From positions 3,472,001 to 3,536,000 of the forward strand of contig CM066307.1 of NCBI GenBank assembly GCA_033807695.1: a stretch of DNA of 64,000 bases, written 5' to 3'. This document shows, piece by piece, positions 29,375 to 40,651 of the stretch (position 1 is its first letter; the number at the start of each line of letters is the position of its first letter). The translations under genes and the position numbers were made by a program. The notes beneath the pieces were generated by a model that was not told where the DNA came from, searched no databases, and was given only the letters and a program-made list of their open reading frames with translations. This stretch comes from Daedaleopsis sinensis. Its lineage: Eukaryota > Basidiomycota > Agaricomycetes > Polyporales > Polyporaceae.

Positions 29375-31938
29375 TGGTAGTTCTGATGTATTACGAACAG
29401 GTACTTTGTCTAAGCCTTATTGCAATAGGAACAGGCAGGGCATATGATGTATTACGAAGCCCTGGGGGAGGTCCTGGGCACCATCAGCTTGGCAAACCCA
29501 ATTAGGCAAAAGGGTGCAAAATGCTTGATATCTGGCAAATTAAGCACATCAAAGGCTTATCTCTATAGATAATAGCACTATTAGGCCTGTCCTGGGCGCG
29601 CCTTTGGGCGCTTATTTTCATTCCAGCATTCCCACACCTCCTGCACCTGATTAGGTAATTTGCTGGGGAGCTACTATAGGTGGGGGATTGGTTCCACTAT
29701 TGCTCCCTCAATTCTGGATAGATTTGGATGGTTGTAGGTGCATTGGAAAGGTATTGTAAGGGCCATTCAAGCGCACTATAGAGGGGGTATACTCTAGCTA
29801 CATGCATGCTATAAATTGCAACCTGATAGGCATAAATGCAGGTTTTCAATGGGGTATAGCCTACTTAGTTCTAGGTGGACATATGGGTGTTCTATCTTCC
29901 TAGAATACAGTACAAGAGCACTCTCCAACAAGCCCATGATCATAGAATTTCATCCAGTGGTTGGGGAGATATACTTTCCCTGCCCCATAAGGAGGAAGAG
30001 GGGTCAGTGTATCTCCACTAATTATGGTCAGAATTCTTTCCAGTTTTTTGGAATACACTCTACATATATACTAGATGTAGGGTGGCTATGGTCCCTGGCC
30101 ATAAAGCATCAAGAGCTATATATAGGAGGCAACTAATACTTCAGCCACAGAGGTGTTCCATCCTAAATATAATGTGCAGTTCATGATGCACACTGATGGT
30201 AAATATACTGCTGGAAAGCCACAGCATGTATCTTTCTAACGGTATAAATATCATGGCAATTGATCCACAAAATCATCCGGTACTACCACCCTCTCCTCCT
30301 GACCCCATTAAACAGGCATATGCTTATATCTCTATGAATTGTTAACTAAATCTCATGCTCTCTTTGCTGATGGATAGCTACATACATATTGTATCTGTGT
30401 GCCCAAAATTTGACCCACAGATGAAGAACTAGATATGCAACAGCTCACTAAGTATTTCCAAACTCCGACTATATGTAGCAGTTTAAGAGGAACATATGTA
30501 TACTATCTTTACGGTCTATGCACAAGATATGTGGATGTAGTGGGTTCACTAAGCTGTAGACACATTCATATACATAGATTACAGGTAGTATTCTTACCTT
30601 CTGATTCTACACATGTAGTAGTCTGGTATACCAAGCTGTTAGTGCAGATATATGTGTGTCTCAAGTGGTCTGCACCACAATTATTTTTTTGCATGACACT
30701 ACCAAAGATCTGATGTTGCATACACATAATCACCTCCGGTACCTATTGAATGAGCACAAATTTATTGGAAACAGTGAAGAATTGCATGATATGTGGCCCA
30801 TACACAGATTAAGACTTTAAGACACTTTAAGACACTTTAAGACACCTGCCACAGACACAGTGTCCGGCAATATAATTGTACATGTACATGGTCTATGCAT
30901 GTGTTCTGGTCATAGGTTGTTAAGCAGTAAATGTAGCTACTAGAGCCACATAGCAGTAAGCACATTCATGCAGAAATAGAGGTTTTAGAGGGTAATTAGA
31001 GTACATGAAGGGCAGGAAGAGAGGATGGTAATACCGGATGATTTTGTGGATCAATTGCCATGATATTTATACCGTTAGAAAGATACATGCTGTGGCTTTC
31101 CAGCAGTATATTTACCATCAGTGTGCATCATGAACTGCACATTATATTTAGGATGGAACACCTCTGTGGCTGAAGTATTAGTTGCCTCCTATATATAGCT
31201 CTTGATGCTTTATGGCCAGGGACCATAGCCACCCTACATCTAGTATATATGTAGAGTGTATTCCAAAAAACTGGAAAGAATTCTGACCATAATTAGTGGA
31301 GATACACTGACCCCTCTTCCTCCTTATGGGGCAGGGAAAGTATATCTCCCGAACCACTGGATGAAATTCTATGATCATGGGCTTGTTGGAGAGTGCTCTT
31401 GTACTGTATTCTAGGAAGATAGAACACCCATATGTCCACCTAGAACTAAGTAGGCTATACCCCATTGAAAACCTGCATTTATGCCTATCAGGTTGCAATT
31501 TATACCATGCATGTAGCTAGAGTATACCCCCTCCATGGTGTGCTTGAATGGCCCTTACAATACCTTTCCAATGCACCTACAACCATCCAAATCCATCCAT
31601 AATTGAGGGAGCAATAGTAGAACCAATCCCCCATCTATAGTACCCCCCAGCAAATTACCTAATCAGGTGCAGGAGGTGTGGGAATGCTGGAACGGAAATA
31701 GGCGCCCAAAGGCGCGCCCAGGACAGGCCTAATAGTGCTATTATCTATAATGATAAGCCTTTGATGTGCTTAATTTGCCAGATATCAAGCATTTTGCACC
31801 CTTTTGCCTAATTGGGTTTGCCAAGCTGATGGTGCCCAGGACCTCCCCAGGGCTTCGTAATACATCATATGCCCTGCCTGTTCCTATTGCAATAAGGCTT
31901 AGACAAAGTACCTGTTCATAATACATCAGAACTACAAC
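29375..31938. mobile_element. Foldback element, 2.56 kb, with long inverted arms
   Basis: Bases 29375-30302 and 31011-31938 are near-identical inverted copies (about 925 bp each), separated by about 710 bp. The ends share GTAGTTCTGATGTATTA. The flanks carry a possible 5-bp duplication AGCTG (29370-29374 and 31939-31943), supported by rejoining the reading frame of the interrupted gene. The element is visibly more AT-rich than its surroundings. Each arm has a 106-codon open frame (29816-30136 and its mirror 31178-31498) that differs at one residue (Gly/Arg) and shows no known domain. No transposase was seen, so it is probably non-autonomous. Confidence 0.78.
30801..30845 (+). repeat. Short tandem repeat in foldback spacer
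   Basis: Consecutive copies of a roughly 12-bp unit (CTTTAAGACA) lie in the single-copy centre of the foldback element. Confidence 0.6.
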
Positions 31939-33548
31939 AGCTGCTGCGAGATCATCCAGCCGCGCTGGATGGAGGTCGCCGATTACCCGCCCGACATGCG
32001 CGCCTCTCGGGAAACCATCGACACTCGCGTCGACCAGTTCTTGCCTTTGCTGTCCGGCATGTGTTACGTCCCGATCCTCGACAAGAAGCGTCTCACGAGG
32101 ATGCTCGTCACACGCCCCACTTCCTCGTCGACCGCGCATTCGTCTGACCCTGATGCACTTCCTGGCGACGCCTTCCTGGCTGCGATGGTCACTGGTGCCG
32201 AGTACGTTCCCGAGGAGGAAGCTTCTGACGACGAGCCTCTGGCCGACGCTGCCCAGCGCGACTCTCCTCGTCGTTTCCGCACACGCTCCCCCCTCTCGCC
32301 TGACCATCCTCCTCCGCCTCCGCTGTCTCAGCTGCCGCTGAAGAGGAAGAAGACGCCCCTCTTCTTCAGTACCGATGAGAGCGAGCCGCCCAAGAAGCCC
32401 GTCGACAAGGGAAAGCGTAAGGCTGTTTCCCCTCCCGAGGACGATTCTGACCGCAATGCCGAGGGCGAGGTCGACGATGAAGGCGAAGAGGAAGTCGACC
32501 AACTCGAGGAGGAGGAGCCTCCTAAGAAGAAGTCCCGCACCTCGCCCCGCAAACGTCCGCCTCCCGTCGTCGAGTTGTCGCCTAGGGTCAAGAAGCGCGA
32601 CAAGAAGCCTCCTTCCACTCGCCAAGGTTCCGTGGAGTTGTCCAGCGCCGTGCAGATCGAGGGCGACTGCGACGAGTGCCGTCGCGCCGGGGTCACCTGC
32701 AGACGTCCGGACCCTTCCGCGTTCCGCTGCAACTTCTGCAAGAAGAAGGGGAAAAGCTTCTCTTGCGCGTACGACCACCTGAGTGTCCAGGGAACGGTCA
32801 AAGGTCAGTTCCTTTCCCCTTGTTTCCTCGGTCTTCTTGCTGACTTCTTGTCTTCTTTCTAGTGCACGCCCGCATCGGCGCGATGTACAACGGTGTTGGG
32901 TTTTCCTTCCGGGAACCCTCGCAGCTGCCGCCCGCCGACCGTCTTCTCGCCGTCGACTTCGTCCGCCAGTTCGAGAGGAACTCGCACAAATTCCTCTCCG
33001 TCGACAAGGCCGCGCTCCAGGAGCGTCTTCGTCCGAAGACCATCCGGAAGGACACCCCCGTCTACCCGTACCCGGAGGGTCCTACGCGTTATCCTTCGCT
33101 CGACGAGAAGGGCCGCCTGCTCGAGGACTATGGCAACAGCAAGGCCGAACCCGACGACTCTACGCCGCCTCCTCGTTCGTCTCGCGCTTCTGGCAGCGTC
33201 AAGAAGGAGAAGCCGAGCCCCTCCAAGTCGACTTCCCAACCAGCGACGCCCCTCAAGATCTCGATCAAGTCCTCATCTTCCAAGCGCAAGTCGCCGGAGC
33301 CGGTCAGCTTCTCGCCGGAGGTCGTCGCGAAGGTCAACCATCTTCGCTCGCAGGTCAGCCTCGCACGCGCGCGCATCGTCGAGGACCTAGTGTCCATTCG
33401 GCAGCTTTCCCGCCGCGAGACTCGACAGACCCAGCTCGATTTTGGCGTGAAGATCGAAGGGTGCGACGACGTGCGGTCCTTCAAGGACTTGGTGGCGTCC
33501 AATGGCTATCGTGAGGATCTCCTCGAGCTTCTTCGCAATGCCGAGTAG

Positions 33549-33998
33549 GGACTTCTTCGACGCGCGCGCGTCCACGGACTTCTCGTTATTAGCTTTTCTT
33601 GTCGTCTCCTGCTTGGTCGTCGTCTCGTCCTGTCGTCGCGCGGCTCGCGCTGTCTTGTTTTCTGTTTTTCGCATATATCTCCTCTGCTCGTCTCTGTCTC
33701 CCGCGGACTAGTCTCTCCGTCTCCCTCCTGTCGCTCTGGGCTTTGTAATGTCTCCTTCTGGTTTTCTTTCCCGTATCCCGTCGCGCTCAGCTTCTGTTGT
33801 CCTTCTTAATCTGTACTGTATCTAGTATCCCGAATGTATCGCATCGCCTTCTGCTCTTCTTCTTGTGTGATCTCCGAGATGACCGACGCGCGAAGCGCCT
33901 CTTGAAGCGCTCTTTGGCCTGTAGAGGAATTGACTTCCGTAGTCAGGCGACTTCCTCCCCCCCACTTTTTCCATTTGACGTCCTCGTCAACGTGAGTG
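33549..33998. other. Spacer between convergent Gypsy reading frames
   Basis: 450 bp, pyrimidine-rich on the forward strand, between the stop of accessory gene B (+) and the stop of pol (-). It probably holds the 3' end of the accessory transcript. No gene seen. Confidence 0.5.
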
Positions 33999-36900
33999 TC
34001 AGCCGTGTTCGTTGTCGTCTCCTAATCCTTCCTCTTCGTAGTTTTCTGTTGTGTTTTCCAATTCTTGCAGTCGGCTCTGTGGTGCGTCCAGTTCCTCAAT
34101 ATTGAAGTTGATTGGGTCCTCACGCGCTAGGTAGGGGATGATTCTGAAGGCCGCTATGGGTCGATCGAAGACGGTCCCATCGAGTTCTGCAATGATGTAC
34201 GCGCCGCCTCTGTTGCGCGATATCACTACTAGAGGGCCTAGGTACCGTGGTCTCATCTTCCTGTTGAGCGACTTCTCAATTGCCGTGTTCCGCATCAGAA
34301 CCAGCCTCCCTCGCTGGAAGTTGAAGTCTCGGATGGTTGCGCTGTGTTCCTTCTCGAATAGCTCCGCAGCTTGCACGCGTGTTCGGTAGACGGTTGACCG
34401 CAACCGCGCTATGTCCTCCGGTCTTTTCTGCAAGGCCATCGCCCTGTTGGTGATCAACTCCGTTGTGGACACGAGCTTCGTCGGTATAGGCAGCAGGTAC
34501 GTGGCTTCTGTGATGTCCATGGGCAGGATTGGATCCGTCCCAGTTACCGCGTAGTAGGGTGAGCATCCTAGTATCCTGCGTACTGTGATTCGGTCCGCCC
34601 AGAGTACTGAATATACCCGCGCCACCCATTGCGTCGTATCACCTTCGCATGCTTTGAAGAGCGCATCCCGGACGTGGAAATGAGGCCGCTCGACGATCCC
34701 GTTCGCTCGTGAGTTGTATCCTGAGATCCGTATGTGCTTGACGTGGTATTGCTTTGCCAGGTACTCCAACGCTGCAACCCATGGACTTCCGTTGTCTGAA
34801 ACGATCTCGGACAGCGCTCCCCATCTGCACAGCAGGTCTTGATAGATCCAGTCGCTGACCGCCTTCGCTGTTTGGACTGTACTTGCCCGTCCTTCAGCAT
34901 AACTTGTGGTTGCACACCTCGCATGGAAGAAGTGCTTGTACGAGCCGGGCATGTCCATAGAGTCGACGTGAACTCGTACGAACGGCGCCGCAGGATAGGA
35001 AACTGAAGGTGGTATGTAGATCCGCGTAGTTTGTCGAATTTGACATTGGTGACAGCTTCTCACATACCAGGCCACATCCGCCTTCATTTCTGGCCACCAG
35101 AACCGTTCGGCCACGAAGGAGATTGTCGCCTGTACGCCTCTGTGTCCTATGACGTCGTGCATGCTCACGAATGCCTTCGCTCGTAGTTCTGGGGGTAGTA
35201 CTCTCCTGTGGTTCCCGTTCTTCGCTATCTTCCATAGTCGGCCATCCTTCACGAAGAATTGTCCTGCGTATTTGACGAACGCATCGAGCTCCTTCTGAAC
35301 CAGCTTCGGTCTTCTCTTGGTGCACAGAAATTCGTAGACGTTCGCTATTCTGTGGTCAAACTTCTGGGCAACCTCCGTGCGCGGTACAATTGCGTAGTTA
35401 ATTTCTGGAATGTCCGGTAGCTTGCCCGCCGTCCCGCTTGTCTGCTGCATGAGCGCACTGAAGCCCATCGCTTCCGTCTCGAAGTTGCTCGTTTTCCGCG
35501 TAACCTCGTGTTGTAGAGGAGCGTCTCCCAGCTGTGGAGGTGGATTTATGAGGTGTGTAAAGCCGTACATGTTGTCCACCCAGTCATCGAATTCTCCGTT
35601 GTCTGCTTCTTCTGGTTCGTCTTCAGGCTGCGCAGGTCATCGGCTGAGACCGTCCGGTCCATGGGAGATTCCGGGTACGTGCCGCATTTCGAAGTGGAAC
35701 ATATTGATGCTAATGATCCACCTATTCATAACTGCATTCGGCGCGACATCCGGATTCTGGATCATGGCTTTCGTAGATGTCGCATCCATCTCTACTATTA
35801 GGTTCCGTACACCGACCAGCCAAAAGCGGAGCGCCTTCAATGCTCGGTACAGACCATATAGCTCGAGCTTCGGTTGCGAGAATCTGGCTTCCCTTTCGTT
35901 CAAGGTAATGGATCCAAAGCGGTTGTAGTATCGTTTCCGCGGGTCTTCCGGATCCTCTTGACACAGCTGGTAGCCGACCGCGATATAAGAGGTGTCCACC
36001 GCTAGAATTACCGGGGCCTTCGACTCGTAGTTGATCGACTTCAAGGCCGGGGATTCCAATAATGCTGTCTTTAGATCCTCCATGGCCTTGTCCTGTTCCT
36101 CTCCCCATTCGAACGGTACGTCCTTCCGCGTGAGCTTGACTAATGGCGCGGCCTTCTTCCCGAAGTTCTTGATGAAGATCCTCCCAACGCCTACCGTTCC
36201 TAGGAACGACCGTACTTCGGAAACATTTTTACACGGTCCCCATTTGAGTACCGCATCCACGCAACCTCTCTCTGGAAGACGGCCTTCCGGTGTGCATCGA
36301 TGTCCCACCGCTACGAAGTCGCGCGCCGCGCAGACGAACTTCTTGCCCGAGAAGGTACCTCCCGCATGTTTCATCCGTTGTACAATCCTGTTGACGTCTT
36401 GCATGTGCTCCCAGATGTACCTCCTGATGCCTGGATTCCCCTTCATACACTCGAAAGAACCATCTTCCCGTTCGTAGGAAGACTCCGGTCCAATGACAGG
36501 TACATCGTCGATGTAGGGAATCGTCGTATCCGGAATTTCAGGCTGCAATATGTAGGTCACGTCGTCGTGGAAGATGGGTACTGAATTTGTCCATCCCATT
36601 GGTAGCGTCGTCAGCCGCATGGCTCCGAAAGGCGTTTGGAAGGTCGTGAGGTCGCGTGACTCCTCGTCCAGGATCCTCTCGTCGTATCCCACGTATAGAT
36701 CCAGGGTTGTCCCGCACGCACGCCCTGCGAAGCGTTCCGCCATGTGGTCGGGTATCGGCGGTACACCGCTGTGTTGAATAGAGACTCTGTTGAGCGGCTC
36801 CAGACTATGGACGATCCTCAGACTCCCGTCCTTCTTCAGCACATAGAACCATCTGGATCGGTAAGACGCATTTGACGGTTCGTATACGCCTGATTCTATT

Positions 36901-37769
36901 TTCTTCTTCATGATCTCACAGATTTGTCGGTAGGTTCCGGGTGGAATGGGGAAATTCGTTTCAATCCACGGAGTGTGAGACACAACCGCAAACTTCACTG
37001 GTGGGAACATGTCCGTCCTGAAGTGGCCACGCTCGCTGTCTTCCCAAGCGAATCCCTGCTCCTGTTTGCACATCATGTCGTCTAGCAAAGCTAGCTCTTC
37101 TTCCGATAGGTGAGCATTGACTTTGTGGAGCTTCTCGCGTCGTTCAGCTGTGTACCGCCCAGTTGGTTCAAAAGGCTTTGGATTGAGGTCAAGCGGCTTC
37201 ATCCCTTCGAGAGGGTCGCCGATTATCTCCCGTACAATTCTGTATTGCTTGGGAAGCTCCCCAATCACTGGTCGTACTTTCTTATCCACTGGCTTGTACT
37301 TCTTCTTCGATTTCACGTAGCTGCGTACGCTCTCGGGGTCCTCGGTGGCTGCTTGCCGCTCGTCGTCTTCTGGAAGTTGCTCGCCTTCCGCCTGTTGTTC
37401 TTGCTCGCTCGGCTCGGTTTTCTCGCTCGCTCTTGCTGCTTCGCTGGACCTAGACCGGATTCTGACTGCTCTTCTGCCTTTGGTTTTCGTAGCGTATACT
37501 GGGAGTGCTCGTCCTCGGAAGAGGGCTCGGTCGACTTCGCGATGTGGTTGTCGGCTCCGCATTCTATCCCCTTCCGATTCCTGGATCGATACTTTCGAGA
37601 ACATGGTTTTGATTTTCTGCTTTGTCTCGGAGTCGTCACAGGCCGATAGATATGCTGACTGAATTGTGGAATTTTCTAGGTTTTCTAAGTCCTTGTACGC
37701 CGTCGTGAAAACTTGACCCGTTCTTGTGTCATAGTCGAGGACGAGAGCGACCTCTCCCTGACTGTTCAT
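33999..37769 (-). pseudogene. Gypsy pol: reverse transcriptase, RNase H, integrase (one in-frame TGA)
   Basis: Starts MNSQGEVALVLDYDTRTGQV at 37769. RT shows WFYVLKKDGSLRIVHSLEPL, LDLYVGYDERILDEESRDLT, FGAMRLTTLPMGWTNS and active site YIDDVPV. The RNase H region has LAVDTSYIAVGYQL and ELYGLYRAL. A TGA at 35637-35639 follows GPDGLSR; the same frame then continues PAQPEDEPEEAD and the integrase: zinc site (MHDVIGHRG...SCHQCQ), core with VHVDSMDMP, IVSDNGSPW and NGIVERPHFHVRD, and a chromatin-side tail to 33999. One CGA-to-TGA change would explain the stop. All catalytic residues are otherwise present. Confidence 0.92.
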
Positions 37770-40651
37770 CAGATCCTCGAAGCCCGAAAACCCTCGACTC
37801 TGAGTCCATAACTCGGAGAGTCTCCATGCGCGTAGGTCGGTAGCGTCAGTTCGCGGTTCGAGTTAGGGCAAGTGACGGTAATTGACAATTGTCCATCCAT
37901 AGAGTTGCTCGACCTCGCACGCATCACCGTCATGAACGGCCTTCCTAGGAGGATCTGGTAAGGCGCTGCCTTCACAACATGCATCTGGAGGTAGACCACG
38001 ATCCCGCCACCTAATTCCACAGGCACGTTCTTTGCTAGACCGAGTGTCATGTCGACCGTCCCATTTGCGCTGATCATCCTCCTTCGCTTGGTAGGATCGT
38101 AGGGGATCTTCAACGCATAAGCGATTTGGTCGTTTATACCGACTATTTGGGACCCATCGTCGAGTGTACACTCTGTCGGCGTGTCCGTTCGAGCTACCCA
38201 GGTGAACAGCGACCTCAGCTTCTCCGATTCCGAGGCTACGATGGTTGACTTCCGCCGACTGCTCGCAGGATAGCCTTGTCCCGGAGCTACATACGGGGCA
38301 TTGTGCGACTTTGGCTCATCGTCCTCGTCCTCGCTGCCTTCATAGTCCAGGTCTACGAATGCAAAGGATCCAAGCGTCGGTCTTCCGGTCCCTGAGGATG
38401 AACTTCCTGCTGTCTGGAGGTTATCTTCCGGGAAGTCTTCGTCTTCAGCGACTTCGGTCACTAGTACCTTGTTCCGAGGCCGCTCGCCTTCCCGGTTGGT
38501 CACTTCCTGCAGTTGCTCGTCTCTGACTTGCGTTCGCCTGAGAGCTGTGGCCTCATGCACTCGCTTCCTGAGTCCTGGAGAAATACTGAGTAGCTCGGCT
38601 GGTGACACTGTGATACTCTGGCTGTCTCCGAAGCTTCGGTTGAAGACTCTTTCTTCCGCGGTCGGGTCGATGATCGCTGCGGTCCTTCTGACCGGTGGTT
38701 CGTCCTTCTTCGGCAGTTCCTGGCCTCTGGGTCCCACAGTCGGCGCATAGGGATGGAAGGTCTCTTCAGGCTCTTTTGCCCTCGTGTCCCAGGTAACGTG
38801 CTTCTCCTTCTCCTTCCCCTTCTCTCTCGTCGGCTGGTGAGGCGGCTGATCACGCTCGGGCGTCCCTGCCCGCGTGTCGTCCCTCCCTTTCTCCGAGTTG
38901 CGCGTAATACGTCGAGGCCGCGTCTCTAGCTCGACTCCATCAAAAACCTGCCGTCCCGAGCGAGTGTTCATGCGCTCTTTAACCATGTTTGCTTTGTGCA
39001 TGAGGACTTCTAACTCCTCTTCCAAGGTACGCTCGTCTTCTTGCATCTCGAACTGATAGATGTTGCTCATGGTCCCTCGCGCTCGTTGGTTTGGGTTCTT
39101 TTCGTGCCAAGCATTGACTCTATCGTGCATACAGTTCCCCGGCAGACTACGAGGGATCACACCGCCTCCTGGTAGGATGATTTTGTCGTAGACGTCCTTC
39201 CGGATGAGTCCCGCCGTCATGTCCTCTGCGACTTTCGGGCACGTCTTCAACCGACATCCCGGTAGGCCACAGTAGATGCATTCGTCGTTAGCGGGTGGAT
39301 TACGTCCGTATAGGCCCCCTTGCTGCTGCTGGTACCTTCCCTGGGGAGGTTGTGGTGGTGGAGGGTATTGTTCCCCTTGTTGCGGCGGTTGCGTGGCTTG
39401 CATCCTCTGCTGGCTCACGAAGTCGCGCATGGTCGAACTCATCATGGAGATCATCTCCCGCTTGAAGGCCGATAGATCCGGCTCGGTTTTCACCGTAACC
39501 GTGGAGGCCATGGCTGGAGCCGGAGGATTGACTTGAGCGAGGTTACCGGACGTCGCAGTTGACCAACTTCCGATCCCGCCGAACGGGCCTCCGTCCGCCA
39601 GACAATAGGAAATTGCTTCATGAACTTGCGCGACCGTGTAAGCTTCTTCTTTGTGTTTTGCAGGCACCTGGTGTGCTAACCGCGCGGATACCGCCATTGT
39701 GTACTGCATAGGAACTAGCCGTAGCAAGGCTGTCGACGTGTCGCGCTCCGTTAGCTCTGGTTCGGTCTTCGCATGCAAGTACCGGTAGATGGGATAGAAT
39801 TTGCCGTAGAACTTCATGTAGGTTTCGAGGCTGGATATCCCCGTACGTACGGCTTCCCCGATGACTTCATTGTATTCTCGCAGTGTCCAGGTGTACTGGG
39901 CATCCGTCCCGAGGTAGAAGGATAGAACCTCCGTCTTGAATTCTTCATACGTCTTCTGGGTGTCCGAGAACGTCGGCAGGGACTTCCATCGCTTGGCGAC
40001 TCCCGCTGGTATGTAGTCGACCGCCGCCGCCTTGCAAGCTTGTTCATCAGTGATGCTATGCTTCTTCAGGAGTCGGGCAAGGTCGTCAAAGTACCGCTCG
40101 ACGGTGTCCTTAGATTCCTCATCGAATTGGGGTGCACTCCTTTCCGTACGCAACGGTAGTTTCGATAGATCTGCGCTAGCCATTGAATGGATTGTAGGTG
40201 GTACTACGGGTGGTAGAGCCGTAGGTAATATTTGAGCGGCGTAGGCTAGCAGGGAAGGAAGGGGGTTCCTAGGTAGGTTGAAGGCCCCTGCGGTATGTGA
40301 TAGTGTAGGTCTTGGGTTACTAATTGATTCTGAAGTCAGGAACGGATGGTCCGGAACTTCAATGTCCTCCTGCTCGTCTTCGGAAGCGTCCTCTAGTTCG
40401 GTAAGCGGAGAGTCTGCGAAAACCGCGAAGTTGTTCTCGATAACGGTAGTGATCTGCTCTGCTCTCTCGGGGTCTTCTGCTTCGATTTCCTCTAAAGCCT
40501 GTTCGGTTTGTCGATGGAGGCGACGGATATGTTCGCTCCGCGTCGGCCGCAAACGTGGGATTCTTGAGCCGGAACCGGTGGAGACTGTTCTTGTACCCCT
40601 CGCGGTGGGCTCCAGAATGATGGGGTAACTCTGGGTCGCTGGGCGAAACAC
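37769..40651 (-). CDS. Gypsy gag with C-terminal aspartic protease
   Basis: An open frame of 960 residues. The first codons (MFRPATQSYPI) lie inside the 5' LTR; a later Met (MASADLSKLPLRTERS, 40181) is an alternative start. The capsid-like region includes ESKDTVERYFDDLARLLKKH and LSFYLGTDAQYTWTLREYNE. A cysteine knuckle CIYCGLPGCRLKTC follows, then a charged linker and a retropepsin-like part with TLDDGSQIVGINDQIAYAL and PYQILLGRPFM. Its stop codon overlaps the pol start as TGATG, which suggests coupled termination and re-initiation. Confidence 0.9.
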   Translation of the reverse strand: MFRPATQSYPIILEPTARGTRTVSTGSGSRIPRLRPTRSEHIRRLHRQTEQALEEIEAEDPERAEQITTVIENNFAVFADSPLTELEDASEDEQEDIEVPDHPFLTSESISNPRPTLSHTAGAFNLPRNPLPSLLAYAAQILPTALPPVVPPTIHSMASADLSKLPLRTERSAPQFDEESKDTVERYFDDLARLLKKHSITDEQACKAAAVDYIPAGVAKRWKSLPTFSDTQKTYEEFKTEVLSFYLGTDAQYTWTLREYNEVIGEAVRTGISSLETYMKFYGKFYPIYRYLHAKTEPELTERDTSTALLRLVPMQYTMAVSARLAHQVPAKHKEEAYTVAQVHEAISYCLADGGPFGGIGSWSTATSGNLAQVNPPAPAMASTVTVKTEPDLSAFKREMISMMSSTMRDFVSQQRMQATQPPQQGEQYPPPPQPPQGRYQQQQGGLYGRNPPANDECIYCGLPGCRLKTCPKVAEDMTAGLIRKDVYDKIILPGGGVIPRSLPGNCMHDRVNAWHEKNPNQRARGTMSNIYQFEMQEDERTLEEELEVLMHKANMVKERMNTRSGRQVFDGVELETRPRRITRNSEKGRDDTRAGTPERDQPPHQPTREKGKEKEKHVTWDTRAKEPEETFHPYAPTVGPRGQELPKKDEPPVRRTAAIIDPTAEERVFNRSFGDSQSITVSPAELLSISPGLRKRVHEATALRRTQVRDEQLQEVTNREGERPRNKVLVTEVAEDEDFPEDNLQTAGSSSSGTGRPTLGSFAFVDLDYEGSEDEDDEPKSHNAPYVAPGQGYPASSRRKSTIVASESEKLRSLFTWVARTDTPTECTLDDGSQIVGINDQIAYALKIPYDPTKRRRMISANGTVDMTLGLAKNVPVELGGGIVVYLQMHVVKAAPYQILLGRPFMTVMRARSSNSMDGQLSITVTCPNSNRELTLPTYAHGDSPSYGLRVEGFRASRI
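40597..40614 (-). other. Gypsy primer-binding site
   Basis: Three bases after the 5' LTR the reverse strand reads TGGAGCCCACCGCGAG. The initial TGG pairs with a tRNA CCA end. The tRNA was not identified. Confidence 0.6.

Larger units (their letters stand above)
29355..33548 (+). pseudogene. Gypsy accessory gene B (unknown, zinc-binding-like), split by the foldback element
   Basis: The start MSSTTSC (29355-29374) is cut by the foldback insertion. After it the frame resumes CEIIQPRWMEVADYPPDMRA. Removing the insert with one AGCTG copy keeps the frame. The protein (about 521 residues) has an acidic/Lys-rich middle (EEEVDQLEEEEPPKKKSRTS, nuclear-localisation-like), then a cysteine cluster CDECRRAGVTC...CNFCKKKGKSFSC resembling a Zn2Cys6-type finger. 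An intron at 32804-32862 leads to a C-terminal half with MYNGVGFSFREPSQLPP and a Ser/Lys-rich region, ending LLELLRNAE at 33548. It may bind DNA or RNA; function unknown. Confidence 0.78.

Noticed and set aside
29816..30136. 106-codon frame in each foldback arm as a real gene
   Set aside because: Its first codon is TTG, not ATG, no domain is recognisable, and the mirrored copy is expected simply because the arms are near-identical. Kept as part of the repeat only.
30801..30845. CRISPR-like short repeats
   Set aside because: Units are about 12 bp, directly adjacent without spacers, in a eukaryotic transposon; simple tandem repeat.
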